The position numbers and the translations under genes were made by a program. From positions 4,898,001 to 4,962,000 of the forward strand of contig NZ_CP034550.1 of the NCBI RefSeq assembly GCF_009498035.1: a DNA stretch of 64,000 nt, in the 5' to 3' direction. Source of the stretch: Saccharothrix syringae (GTDB lineage: Bacteria > Actinomycetota > Actinomycetes > Mycobacteriales > Pseudonocardiaceae). Positions 26,861-35,679 of this stretch are shown one piece after another (position 1 is the first letter of the stretch; each line of letters starts with the position of its first letter). The notes below the pieces were generated by a model. That model had not been told where the DNA came from and searched no databases. It saw only the letters and a list, made by a program, of their open reading frames with translations.

Positions 26861-27415
26861 CTACAGCGGCCCGTAGAGCCAGTTGCCGTCGGCGTCGGGG
26901 TCCTCGCTGGTGAAGTACTCGACGGCGGCCGCGCGGATCTCCTCGACCCGCAGCCGGCCGTCCTGGTCGTGGTCGAGGCGCTGGAACGCCATCGCCATCT
27001 CTTGCGGGGGGATGCCGCCGATGGCCTGCCCCACCTGGATGTACTCGTCCACGCCGAGCAGGCCGTCCCCGTCGGTGTCGAACAGGGCGAACCAGGCGAC
27101 GACGGTGTCGTTCAGCGCGTCGACGAGGCCGGCGGAGTCCTCGGCGATCGCCGTCCGGACGCCGCGCTCGTACTCGGCGGGCTCCAGGCGACCGTCGCCG
27201 TCCGCGTCCATCCGGCACAGGTGGGCGTCCCAGATGTGGCGCAGCGCCCCGCGCAGCACCTCGACCTTCGCCGGCTGCGCGGAGAACGGCACGGCCAGGG
27301 CGTCGGCGAGGGCGGTCATGTCCTCGGCGGTGAGGTGGCCGTCGTGGTCGGCGTCGAGCATGTCGAACATGTGCCGCAGCTTGCGGGTCAGGATGGTGGC
27401 GATGTCGGTGGTCAC
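26861..27415 (-). CDS. Four-EF-hand calcium-binding protein
   Basis: 184 residues from a GTG at 27415 that overlaps the methyltransferase stop (GTGA), with AAGGAG upstream. Four canonical loops are visible: DADHDGHLTAED (21-32), DADGDGRLEPAE (70-81), DTDGDGLLGVDE (113-124) and DHDQDGRLRVEE (148-159). All keep Asp at 1, 3 and 5, Gly at 6 and an acidic 12th residue, so all four should bind calcium. It resembles calerythrin-type actinobacterial sarcoplasmic calcium-binding-like proteins. Coupling to a terpene synthase-P450 and a methyltransferase is unexpected and suggests a structural or regulatory part in that pathway. Confidence 0.92.
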   Translation of the reverse strand: MTTDIATILTRKLRHMFDMLDADHDGHLTAEDMTALADALAVPFSAQPAKVEVLRGALRHIWDAHLCRMDADGDGRLEPAEYERGVRTAIAEDSAGLVDALNDTVVAWFALFDTDGDGLLGVDEYIQVGQAIGGIPPQEMAMAFQRLDHDQDGRLRVEEIRAAAVEYFTSEDPDADGNWLYGPL

Positions 27416-28269
27416 AGCGGTTTCTCCTTGTCGGTCGGGCGGAACGGCCGGCGCGGCGCGGCGGTCGCGGTCTTGAGGGGTCGGGGGCGCGTGCCCCAGG
27501 CGGTCACCATGGCCACGGCGGTGGCCGTGAAGCCGGGGGTGCGGTGCAGGGCGCGCACGGCCTCGACGTCCTCGGCCCGGAGGGAGCCGGTGGCGAGGTG
27601 GGCGGGCACGGCCTGCTCGAAGGTCGCCGTCCAGAAGGCGTCCGCGGGGCTGCCGTCGCCGACGGTGCCCGGCGTGCTCAGGGACCGGACGTCGTGGAGA
27701 CCGGCGTCGCGCAACCGCTCCGGCAGGGCCCGCGCCCAGCGCAGGTCGGTGCCGACAGTGGCGCGGAGCAGTTCCTCGCCCGCCCGGGTGACCTGGCGGA
27801 GCAGCGGGTGGGCGGAGTCGTCGACCGGCTCCACGGTGAGGTCTTCGACGACGAGCCGGCCGCCGGGGCGCACCCAGCGCGCGGCCCGCCGCAGCACCCG
27901 GTCGCGGTCGGGCAGGTGGCTCAGCAGGGCGCGGGCGTGCACGAGGTCGAACGAGGCGGGCGGGAAGTCCTCGGTGACGACGTCGTGCCGCAGCACCCGC
28001 ACCGGCGCGGTGGGCGCGAAGCGGAGGAAGCGGGTGTCGGTGTCGGTGGCGACGACGCGCCCGTGGGGGCGGTGGGCGGCCAGCCAGGCGGCGACGGAAC
28101 CGGCGCCCGCGCCGAGTTCGAGGCAGACCGCCGTTTCCGGCAGGTCCAGGCCGTCGAGGACCCGGGTGGTGACGGGGTCGAAAGCGGCTTCGAGGGTGCC
28201 CAGGCGCGACCGCTCGCCCGGGACGTGGTGGGCCACGCAACTGGTGCCGTACGCGGGCGGGGTGCTCAC
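27412..28269 (-). CDS. SAM-dependent class I methyltransferase
   Basis: 285 residues from a GTG at 28269 overlapping the P450 stop (GTGA). Motif I is LELGAGAGSVAAWLA (about 49-63), then VVATDTDTRFLRF with the ribose-binding acidic residue, VLRHDVVTEDFPPASFDLVH, and RRAARWVRPGGRLVVEDL as the post-motif region. This is the small-molecule methyltransferase fold (Methyltransf_11/25 type). By position it most likely methylates the product of the upstream terpene synthase-P450 fusion or its precursor; geranyl-diphosphate C-methylation is one known precedent in actinobacterial terpenoid pathways. The substrate cannot be fixed from sequence. Confidence 0.88.
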   Translation of the reverse strand: MSTPPAYGTSCVAHHVPGERSRLGTLEAAFDPVTTRVLDGLDLPETAVCLELGAGAGSVAAWLAAHRPHGRVVATDTDTRFLRFAPTAPVRVLRHDVVTEDFPPASFDLVHARALLSHLPDRDRVLRRAARWVRPGGRLVVEDLTVEPVDDSAHPLLRQVTRAGEELLRATVGTDLRWARALPERLRDAGLHDVRSLSTPGTVGDGSPADAFWTATFEQAVPAHLATGSLRAEDVEAVRALHRTPGFTATAVAMVTAWGTRPRPLKTATAAPRRPFRPTDKEKPL

Positions 28270-30608
28270 AGGGCCACCTCCAGGCGCGGCGGGCAGCGCT
28301 TGACGAAGCCGACCGGCGCGGGGGAGAACCCGGGTGCCCAGCGCAGGTCGGGGAAGGCGTCGAGCAGCACGCGCAGGCCCGTGGTCAGCTCGGCGCGGGC
28401 CAGGTGGGAGCCGAGGCAGAAGTGGCGGCCCGCGCCGAACGCCAGGTGGGTGGACGCGGCGCCGTACTCGCGGTCGAGCCCGTCGGTGCGGTGCAGGTCG
28501 AACTCGTCCGGGCGGGAGAACCGGTCCGGGTCGCGGTTGGCCGACCCGATCAGGCAGGCGACCGTCGCCCCGGCCGGCACGGTCCCCGAGGGCAGCTCCA
28601 CCGCCTCGGAGGTCTGGCGCAGCACCAGCTGCATGGGCGCGTCGCGGCGCAGGGTCTCGGCGACGGCGCGGTCGAGCAGGTCGGGGTCCCGGCGGACGGC
28701 GTCGCGGACCCCGGGCTCGTCGAGGGCGTTGACGATGAGGTTGGCCAGCCCCGCGGTGCTGGTCTCGCTGCCGGCGGTGAGCAGGATGGCGCAGCAGCCG
28801 CGGACGTACTCCTCCGACAGCGGCCGCCCGTCCACGGTCGAGTCGAGCATCGCCGAGATGAGGTCGTCGCCCCGCCGTTCGCGGCGGGCGTCCAGGTGGG
28901 GTTGGAGGTAGGCGTAGAAGTCGTCGCGGTTGGCCGGGCCGCGGGTGAGCACGCCCGGGTCCTGGCGGTAGTTGCTGAGGTAGGCGAAACCGACGCGGGT
29001 CCAGCCGTGCAGGCGGGCGACCTGCTCGGGGGTGTCGGCGGGCAGGCCGAGCGCGCGGGCGATCACGCGGACGGGCAGCGGGGTGCCGAACTCCGCGACC
29101 AGGTCGGCCCGGCGCCGGCCGCGCAGCCTCTCGACCAGCGAGGTCGCCACCTCGGTGATGGAGTCGCGCAGGACGGCCAGGGCGCGGCTGCGGAACTCCG
29201 GCGTGAGCAGGGCCCGGTGCGCGGTGTGCTCGCCGCCGTCCATGGACACGATGCTGTGGCCCAGCAGCGGCGCGATCTGCCACCTGTAGTTGGCGTTGGT
29301 GAACCGGGGGTCGGTCAGGGCGGTGCGGACGTCGGCGTAGCGGCTCAGCAGCCACGTGTCGGTCGGCTCGTCGTAGGCGACGGGGAAGGTGGTGCGCAGC
29401 TCCGCGTACAGCGGGTGGGGATCGACCTCGAACCGGCGGGACTTCAACGTCGGCGGCGCCCCACCCACGCGCACCGGTCCGTCGTTGCCCGGTCCGTCGT
29501 TGCCCGGCCCGTCGTTGTCCGGTCCGTCGTCGCGCGGTCCGTCGTCACCTGGCCTGCTGTTGCCCGGCCTGCCGTCGCCCGGCCGCTCATCACCGCGCCC
29601 GTTGTCACCCGGCCGGTCGTCACCGCGCCCGTTGTCGCCCGGCCCGTTGTCGCCCTGTCCCGGGACCGCGGCCCGGAGGTGGTAGCGGGAGGTGGTGCGG
29701 TGCCAGTCCGCGCAGGCGCCCATCACCTGCTCCAGCCGACGCACCGCCCGGACGTCGACCCCGTGGCCGCGGTGTTCCCGCTCGACCGCGACGAACTCCC
29801 GCGCCGCCGCCATGAGCATCGCGTGCGCGGAGCCCACCGCCGACCGCGCGGTCAGCCCCCGCTCCCGCGCCAGCACCGTCACGAGGTTGAACCGCTCACC
29901 CAGCACCACGTCCTTGGCCACGGAGTGCAGGTCGTTGGTCCACGACACGACGTCGGCCGCCCGCTCGCGCAGCACCGCCCAGCACCCCCGCCCGCACGGG
30001 TCGGCCGGCGGCACCGCACCGTCGACCGCTTCGACCAGGTCGAAGAACAGCGGGGCGCCGAACGCGTCCCGGCGGGTGCGCACGTAGTCGTCGACCCCGA
30101 GGTCGCCCGCACCCACCAGGGCGCGCTGGGCGTCGAGGTGGCGCAGCAGGTTCCCGCGCAACCGCTCCGGCCACCCCCCGTCGGCCAGGGCGACCGTGCG
30201 CGGCCACAGGTCGTCGGCCAGCGCCGTCAGCATCGGATCGCGGACACCGACCCGGTCCCCACCGGTGATCGCGCCCACCTCGGCCGCGAACCGGTCCAGC
30301 ACACCGCCCTCGGCCCACGGCCCGTCGTCCACCCGGTCGTCCAGGACGACCGCCCAGAGGAACCAGTCCACCAGCACGGCCGCCCGCTCCGGCGGCGCCG
30401 CCCCCGTCAGCGCGATCCCCAGGCCCAGCAGCGAACTACCGGCCAACCGCGTCCCGCCCCGGGGCCCGATCAGCCCGTGCTCCTCACCCCACCGGATGGC
30501 GTGCGCCCGCAACCGCTCGGCGTCGGGCCGCGCGGTGGGCGCGTCGAACGGCAGGCGCACCAGGGGGATCGTGAACGGCTCGGATCCGATGAGGACTGGT
30601 GATGCCAC
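28266..30608 (-). CDS. Terpene synthase-cytochrome P450 fusion protein
   Basis: 780 residues from a GTG at 30608; a farther in-frame GTG at 30674 lacks a ribosome site. Residues 1-315 are a class I terpene synthase: metal-binding LDDRVDDG (D90, D91, D94, D95), the NSE/DTE triad NDLHSVAKD (N225, S229, D233) and the late RY pair (308-309). Residues 318-377 are a Gly/Asp/Asn/Pro linker encoded by twelve 15-bp repeats. Residues about 390-780 are a complete P450: I-helix LLTAGSETSTAG, K-helix ETLRR, heme loop FGAGRHFCLG (Cys near 731). A single enzyme would thus cyclise a prenyl diphosphate and oxidise the hydrocarbon. It heads a coupled operon with a methyltransferase and an EF-hand protein. The fold calls are firm; the product is unknown. 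Confidence 0.9.
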   Translation of the reverse strand: MASPVLIGSEPFTIPLVRLPFDAPTARPDAERLRAHAIRWGEEHGLIGPRGGTRLAGSSLLGLGIALTGAAPPERAAVLVDWFLWAVVLDDRVDDGPWAEGGVLDRFAAEVGAITGGDRVGVRDPMLTALADDLWPRTVALADGGWPERLRGNLLRHLDAQRALVGAGDLGVDDYVRTRRDAFGAPLFFDLVEAVDGAVPPADPCGRGCWAVLRERAADVVSWTNDLHSVAKDVVLGERFNLVTVLARERGLTARSAVGSAHAMLMAAAREFVAVEREHRGHGVDVRAVRRLEQVMGACADWHRTTSRYHLRAAVPGQGDNGPGDNGRGDDRPGDNGRGDERPGDGRPGNSRPGDDGPRDDGPDNDGPGNDGPGNDGPVRVGGAPPTLKSRRFEVDPHPLYAELRTTFPVAYDEPTDTWLLSRYADVRTALTDPRFTNANYRWQIAPLLGHSIVSMDGGEHTAHRALLTPEFRSRALAVLRDSITEVATSLVERLRGRRRADLVAEFGTPLPVRVIARALGLPADTPEQVARLHGWTRVGFAYLSNYRQDPGVLTRGPANRDDFYAYLQPHLDARRERRGDDLISAMLDSTVDGRPLSEEYVRGCCAILLTAGSETSTAGLANLIVNALDEPGVRDAVRRDPDLLDRAVAETLRRDAPMQLVLRQTSEAVELPSGTVPAGATVACLIGSANRDPDRFSRPDEFDLHRTDGLDREYGAASTHLAFGAGRHFCLGSHLARAELTTGLRVLLDAFPDLRWAPGFSPAPVGFVKRCPPRLEVAL
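29476..29655. repeat. Twelve 15-bp in-frame tandem repeats (interdomain linker)
   Basis: The unit is close to GGTCCGTCGTTGCCC on the plus strand, with twelve copies that drift toward GGCCCGTTGTCGCCC. On the coding strand each unit gives five residues of type G-D/N-D/N-G/R-P, so copy-number changes keep the frame. It joins the terpene synthase and P450 halves as a disordered, acidic linker. Confidence 0.85.
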
Positions 30609-30996
30609 AGAACCGCACGCTACCGCCGGTACACCCGCATTCGGAGAACCGGAAAGGGTGAAGCCCCGCGACACAAGGGTGAATCCGGACCGTCAGGTCC
30701 GGGGGAGCGGGGTGGTAGCGGGCCCACACGGCGCCGCCGTGGGGGTGTTGACCACGGCCTGCCCCCGGGCTTGGGCTGACCGCCTGTCACCCGGACAGGT
30801 GGTCGAGGAAACGCCGCAGCGCCGAGGAGAATCGATCAAGTTGTCCTTTGTGGACAAAACGTGACCCATCCCACAGACGGCTTTGCTTGGCAAGGCCCCC
30901 GAACTGTGACGGTGGACGCGCCCGGACGGCGGTAGGTCGACCCCTGCGCGCTCGACAGACTGAAGAGGTCCAGACCAATCGTGAAGTGGAGGACCT
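30609..30996. promoter_or_regulatory. Divergent intergenic region with two inverted repeats
   Basis: 388 bases without a supported gene between the terpene operon (minus) and a secreted protein (plus). CCGGACC/GGTCCGG at 30685-30702 is a 7-bp perfect hairpin with a 4-nt loop. TTGTCC/GGACAA at 30841-30857 is an AT-rich interrupted palindrome of operator type. No promoter hexamer pair stands out clearly. Confidence 0.4.
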
Positions 30997-31416
30997 GTGC
31001 GGAGTTCCGCCAGTCACAAGCTCACCACCCGGACCCTCGCCGCCGTTGCCGCGGCCGTCGGCGCGCTCACCCTCACGGCGGGCCCGGCCCTCGCCGCCCC
31101 GACCGGCGCCACCGCGGCTTCCGGCTGCACCACCACCGACATCCACCTCGACCCGGCCGCCAGGGAGGTCGGCTGGACGGTCGAGTGCACCGACCGCCGG
31201 TACGTGTTCGTCGACATCACGATCTTCGCCGGCGGGGTGGCGCACAGCAACCCGACCGAGGCGCGGTGGGTCGACGCGGGGGGCACCTGGCAGGACCTCA
31301 ACGTCTACCCGCAGACCAGCCCGGCCATCGACCACTTCTGCGCCCACCTGGTCAGCTACGTGGACCCGACCAACCCGCTGGAGCAGCCGCAGGTCATCGG
31401 CCACTCCTGCATCTGA
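30997..31416 (+). CDS. Small secreted protein of unknown function
   Basis: 139 residues from a GTG at 30997 with GGAGG six bases before. The signal peptide (LAAVAAAVGALTLTAGPALA) is cleaved near ALA-A. The mature domain is about 105 residues with four cysteines (in SGCTTTD, VECTDRR, HFCAHL and the C-terminal HSCI) that probably form two disulphides, and a WVDAGGTWQDLNVYP stretch typical of a small beta-sandwich. No family was recognised. It has its own leader region and no operon partner. Confidence 0.75.
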   Translation: MRSSASHKLTTRTLAAVAAAVGALTLTAGPALAAPTGATAASGCTTTDIHLDPAAREVGWTVECTDRRYVFVDITIFAGGVAHSNPTEARWVDAGGTWQDLNVYPQTSPAIDHFCAHLVSYVDPTNPLEQPQVIGHSCI

Positions 31417-31517
31417 CGGGCGCGACCCGCTGACAGGTGCGCCCCGCCGGCAGCGCGCCGCGGCCGACCCGGTGGGGGCCCCGGGTCGGCCGCGGCACCC
31501 CGTGCCGCGCCGGGACC

Positions 31518-32993
31518 TCACTCCCGCGCGACGCCCAGGAGGTGGTGGTGCCAGGGCGGCAGGGACACGAACAGCCCCTCGTCGGCGAGTTCGTCCCCGT
31601 CGCGGTAGAAGGTCTCCTCGCGCAGCAGCTCGGTCAGGCCGTGGCGGTGCCCGCGCAGGTCGGACCACGGCAGCGGGACGCGGGCCTGGGACGGCGTCCC
31701 CGACAGGTTCACCACGACCAGGTGGCGCCGCCCCCCGAGCGCGGTCCACGACCAGGCCAGCACGTTGTGGTGGGTCTGGTTGTCCGGCCAGCCGCGCGGC
31801 TCGGCCAGGCGCCACGTCCCCGTGCGCACCTCCTCGGAGGCCACGGTGAACACCAGCTCGTCGTACCACTCGGCCAGCTCGCGGTCGACCGGTTCGCCGG
31901 GTGCCCGGCGCAGGAACACCGGCAGCCGCGTGCGGCGGCCCTCGAACTGGCCCTCGTGCCACAGCGTCGCGCCCGGCAGGGTGGCCACCGCCACCGCCGC
32001 CGCCCGCCCGGCCTCCCGCGGGAGCCGCTCGGCGACCCGCGGTTCGTCGTGGTTCTCCAGGAAGCGCAGGAGGTGGTCCTGGTGGTCGACGTCCGCGCGC
32101 AGGTGGTCGCGCACGCCGCCCGGGTCGAGGCCCACCAGGCGGTCGTAGAGCCGCTTGTCGTAGCAGTAGTCGAAACCCTGCTGCCGCAACGCCCACTCCA
32201 TGTCCCAGTACACCTCGCCGATGAGCACCACCCCGGGGTGCCGGTCGCGCACGGCGGCCAGCACCGCTGGCCAGAAGTCCTCGGCCGGCGCGGGCCCGGC
32301 GCGGTCGCCCCACGTCCGGGCGAACACCTCGTTGGTGGGCAGCATCGCCATGTCGCAGCGGATGCCGTCGCACTGGTCGGCGATGTCGGTCAACGCCTCC
32401 ACCGCCGCCGCGCGCGCCGCGGGCGAGAAGGCGTCGAGCTGGACGACGTCCGGCCACGGCGGGAAGTACGGGTCGCGGCCGCGGGCGAGCACCTGGTCCC
32501 CGACCACCAGCCAGGCCGCCGGGTCGGCGACCAGGTCGTCCCGGTCGCCCCGCACGAACGCCTCCGGGCACTGCGCCACCCACGGGTGGTCGGGCGCGAC
32601 GTGGTTGGGCACGTAGTCCAGCACCAGCCGCGCACCGCGCTCCGCCAACGCCGAACGCGCCGCCGCCAGCCCCGCCGGGCCGCCGAGCGCCGCGTCCGCC
32701 ACGTACCGGCGCACGCAGTACGGCGAGCCCACCACGTCCTCCTCCCGCAGGTCGGGCAGCGCCTCCCGCAACGACGCCCGGGTGTCGGCGTCGACCAGGT
32801 CGAGGCCCGCCCGGCTGCGCTCCCACACCCCCATCAGCCACACCGCGTCGACGCCGGGCCGGGCCACCGCGTCCCACTCGTCCTCCGGCACGTCGCCCAG
32901 CGTCACGGCGCGCCCGGCGGCGCGGGACAGCCCGGCCAGCCACGCCGCCGTGTTCACCTCGTAGACCACCGGCCGCGCGGGCCACCCCGTCAT
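31518..32993 (-). CDS. Alpha-amylase-family (GH13) glycoside hydrolase
   Basis: 491 residues from an ATG at 32993 overlapping the upstream GH63-like stop. The four GH13 regions are present: LVLDYVPNH (I), GIRCDMAML with the nucleophile D214 (II), VVLIGEVYWD with E260 as acid/base (III), and FLENHDEPR with H315-D316 (IV). The chain lacks a signal peptide, so it acts on intracellular alpha-glucans or glucosides such as trehalose, glycogen or glucosylglycerate. It ends a four-gene minus-strand operon (AI-2E-type permease, DUF7144, GH63-like, GH13). The exact substrate is not readable. Confidence 0.88.
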   Translation of the reverse strand: MTGWPARPVVYEVNTAAWLAGLSRAAGRAVTLGDVPEDEWDAVARPGVDAVWLMGVWERSRAGLDLVDADTRASLREALPDLREEDVVGSPYCVRRYVADAALGGPAGLAAARSALAERGARLVLDYVPNHVAPDHPWVAQCPEAFVRGDRDDLVADPAAWLVVGDQVLARGRDPYFPPWPDVVQLDAFSPAARAAAVEALTDIADQCDGIRCDMAMLPTNEVFARTWGDRAGPAPAEDFWPAVLAAVRDRHPGVVLIGEVYWDMEWALRQQGFDYCYDKRLYDRLVGLDPGGVRDHLRADVDHQDHLLRFLENHDEPRVAERLPREAGRAAAVAVATLPGATLWHEGQFEGRRTRLPVFLRRAPGEPVDRELAEWYDELVFTVASEEVRTGTWRLAEPRGWPDNQTHHNVLAWSWTALGGRRHLVVVNLSGTPSQARVPLPWSDLRGHRHGLTELLREETFYRDGDELADEGLFVSLPPWHHHLLGVARE

Positions 32994-35656
32994 CGCCGCA
33001 CCCCCGACCGCTCCAGGCCGCGGAACAGCAGCGGCAGCAGCGCCACCGTGCCGGTCCACCCGGTCTGGTGGCTCGCGCCGAGCCCGGTGCCGTCGTCGCC
33101 GTGGAAGTACTCGTGGAACAGCACCAGGTCCCGCCAGTGCGGGTCGTCGCGGAACAGCGCCCGCCTGCCGTTCGCCGGTCGCGCGCCGTCGGGGCCGGGC
33201 AGGAACAGGCGGGTGAGCCGGTCGCCGATCTCCCGGGCCACCTCCCGCAGCGTCATCGACCGCCCCGAGCCGGTCGGGCACTCCACCTCGAACCCGTCGC
33301 CGAAGTAGGCGTGCAGGTTCAGCAGGCCCCTGATCAGCATGACGTTGACCGGGAACCACACCGGACCACGCCAGTTGGAGTTGCCGCCGAACATGCCGCT
33401 GTCGGACTCGGCGGGCAGGTACCCGACGCGGTGCTCCCGACCGTCCACGGAGAACACGTACGGGTGATCCAGGTGCCACCGCGACACCGAGCGGATGCCG
33501 TACGGGCTGAGGAACTCGTCCTCGTCGAGCACCCGCGCCAGGATCCGCCGCAACCGCTGCTCGTCGAACAGGGCGAACAGCGCCGGGCCGGACCCGTGCG
33601 CCTGCCCGCCGTGCGCCCACAGCGCGGCCGTGACGGCCGGGTGCCGGTCGAGGAAGTCGGCCGCGCCCCGGACCAGCCCCGGGAACCGGGTGCGCACCGC
33701 GCCGTCCACGACGGTCGCCGCGGCCAGCGGCACCAGCCCCACCACGGACCTGACCTTCAGCGGCACCGAGGTGCCGTCGGGCAGCCGCAACACGTCGTAG
33801 AAGAAGCCGTCCTCCTCGTCCCACAGGCCGACGCCGTCCGCGCCGACGTGGTTGGTGGCCGCCGCGATCCAGGCGAAGTTCTCCAGCAGCACCTGCGCCT
33901 GCTCCAGGTACGCCGGGTCGTCCTCGGCCAGCTCCAGCGCGATCCGGACCAGGCTCTGCGCGTAGAGCGCCATCCACGCGGTGCCGTCGGCCTGGTCGAT
34001 GCGGCCCCCGGTGGGCAGCGGCGCGTTGCGGTCGAACACCCCGATGTTGTCCAGGCCGAGGAACCCGCCCTGGAAGACGTTGCGCCCGTCGGCGTCCTTG
34101 CGGTTGAGCCACCAGCCGAAGTCGCGCGTCAGCTTGGCGAAGGCGTCGACCAGGAACGCCCGGTCGCCCTCGCCCCGCGTCGCCTTCTCCAGCTCGTGCA
34201 CGAACAGCACCGCCCACGCGTGCACGGGCGGGTTCGCGTCCCCGAAGTTCCACTCGTAGGCGGGCACCTGGCCGTTGGGGTGCAGGTAGCGCCGGTCGAG
34301 CAGCAGTTCGAGCTGGCGCTTGGCGAACGCGGGGTCGACCACGGCCAGCGCCACCGCGTGGAAGGCCAGGTCCCACGCGGCGAACCACGGGTACTCCCAC
34401 TTGTCGGGCATGGAGATGACGTCCTCGGCGACCAGGTGCCGCCAGTCGTGGTTGGGCAGCGGCGAGGTGGCCAGCGGGTCCGCGCCCCGCTCGGTGAGCC
34501 AGCGCTCGACGTCCAGCGCGTAGTACTGCTTCGACCACAGCATCCCGGCCAGCGCCTGGCGCACCACCGCGCGCTCGTCGTCGGTGAGGTCGCCCGCGGT
34601 GATCTCGGCGTAGAACTCGTCGGCCTCCGCGCGCCGCGCGCCCAGCACGCCGTCGAAGTCGCCGAACACGTCCTCGACCTGGCCCAGGCCCGCGCGCGGC
34701 GAGTCGGTCAACCGCACCCGCACCGACGCGCTGCCCCCGGCGGGCACCCGGAACGCGCAGTGCACGGCCGCCTTGGTGCCGATCCCGCTCGGGTCGATCC
34801 CCGACATGTCCCCGTGCACGACCGCGCGGCCGATGCCGTCCTTGACGTACGGGGTGGCGTTGGGCGAGCCGAACACCCGCTCCTCGTCGGTCTCGTTCCC
34901 GGTCACCAGCACCGGCGCGGCGCGGTCGACGTAGAGCCGGCGGCTGCCCAGCTCGGCGCTCTCCGCGCGCACCACCGCGGGCCCCGCCGACCCGGCGACC
35001 GCGCCGAGCACGGGCCGCTCCGCGCCACCGGCCCACGACCAGGTGTGCCGGAACCACAGCGTCGGCAGCACGTGCAGGTCGGCGGCCACGGGACCGCGGT
35101 TGTGCGCGGTGACGAGCATGAGCACGTCGTCCGGGCCGGCCTTCGCGTACTCCACGACCACGTCGAAGTACCGGCCGCCGTCGAAGACCCCGGTGTCGAG
35201 CAGCTCGTACTCGGGGTCGGACCGCCCGCGCACCCGGTTCGTCGCGACCAGGTCGGCGTAGGGGAACTCGGCCTGCGGGTACTTGTAGAGCATCTTCAGG
35301 TACGACGAGGTGGGGGTGGCGTCGAGGTAGAAGTAGCACTCCTTGACGTCCTCGCCGTGGTTGCCCTCGCCGTTGGCCAGGCCGAACAGCCGCTCCTTCA
35401 GGATCGGGTCGGCGCCGTTCCACAGGGCGGGCGCCAGGCACAGCAGCTGCCGGTCGTCGCAGATCCCGGCGAGCCCGTCCTCGCCCCACCGGTAGGCCCG
35501 GTAGCGCGCCTGCTCGTGGGTGAACGACGACCAGGCGTCGCCGCCGCCCAGGTCCTCGCGCACCGTGCCCCACTGCCGCTCGGCCAGGTAGGGGCCCCAG
35601 CGGCGCCAGGGCACCCCCGCCGCGGCCTCGTCGAGCCGCCGTCGTTCCGCTCGCAT
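32990..35656 (-). CDS. GH63-like (mannosyl-oligosaccharide glucosidase-type) hydrolase
   Basis: 888 residues from an ATG at 35656 with GAGGAG upstream. It opens with WGPYLAERQWGTVREDL. The (alpha/alpha)6-barrel half includes EYPWFAAWDLAFHAVAL, LHPNGQVPAYEWNFGDANPP, the WLNRKDADGRNVFQGGFLGL segment, and GPVWFPVNVMLIRGL. Bacterial GH63-like enzymes of this length hydrolyse alpha-glucosides such as glucosylglycerate or related compatible solutes. No signal peptide is present. It overlaps GH13 downstream by ATGA and follows DUF7144 after 23 bp. An intracellular role in mobilising storage or osmotic glucosides is inferred. Confidence 0.85.
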   Translation of the reverse strand: MRAERRRLDEAAAGVPWRRWGPYLAERQWGTVREDLGGGDAWSSFTHEQARYRAYRWGEDGLAGICDDRQLLCLAPALWNGADPILKERLFGLANGEGNHGEDVKECYFYLDATPTSSYLKMLYKYPQAEFPYADLVATNRVRGRSDPEYELLDTGVFDGGRYFDVVVEYAKAGPDDVLMLVTAHNRGPVAADLHVLPTLWFRHTWSWAGGAERPVLGAVAGSAGPAVVRAESAELGSRRLYVDRAAPVLVTGNETDEERVFGSPNATPYVKDGIGRAVVHGDMSGIDPSGIGTKAAVHCAFRVPAGGSASVRVRLTDSPRAGLGQVEDVFGDFDGVLGARRAEADEFYAEITAGDLTDDERAVVRQALAGMLWSKQYYALDVERWLTERGADPLATSPLPNHDWRHLVAEDVISMPDKWEYPWFAAWDLAFHAVALAVVDPAFAKRQLELLLDRRYLHPNGQVPAYEWNFGDANPPVHAWAVLFVHELEKATRGEGDRAFLVDAFAKLTRDFGWWLNRKDADGRNVFQGGFLGLDNIGVFDRNAPLPTGGRIDQADGTAWMALYAQSLVRIALELAEDDPAYLEQAQVLLENFAWIAAATNHVGADGVGLWDEEDGFFYDVLRLPDGTSVPLKVRSVVGLVPLAAATVVDGAVRTRFPGLVRGAADFLDRHPAVTAALWAHGGQAHGSGPALFALFDEQRLRRILARVLDEDEFLSPYGIRSVSRWHLDHPYVFSVDGREHRVGYLPAESDSGMFGGNSNWRGPVWFPVNVMLIRGLLNLHAYFGDGFEVECPTGSGRSMTLREVAREIGDRLTRLFLPGPDGARPANGRRALFRDDPHWRDLVLFHEYFHGDDGTGLGASHQTGWTGTVALLPLLFRGLERSGVRR

Positions 35657-35679
35657 GCTCTGCTCCTCGTCTCCGCGGG

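Noticed and set aside
29476..29655. CRISPR-like array suspected from regular repeats
   Set aside because: Units are contiguous 15-mers without spacers and lie inside a coding frame, so they encode a protein linker.
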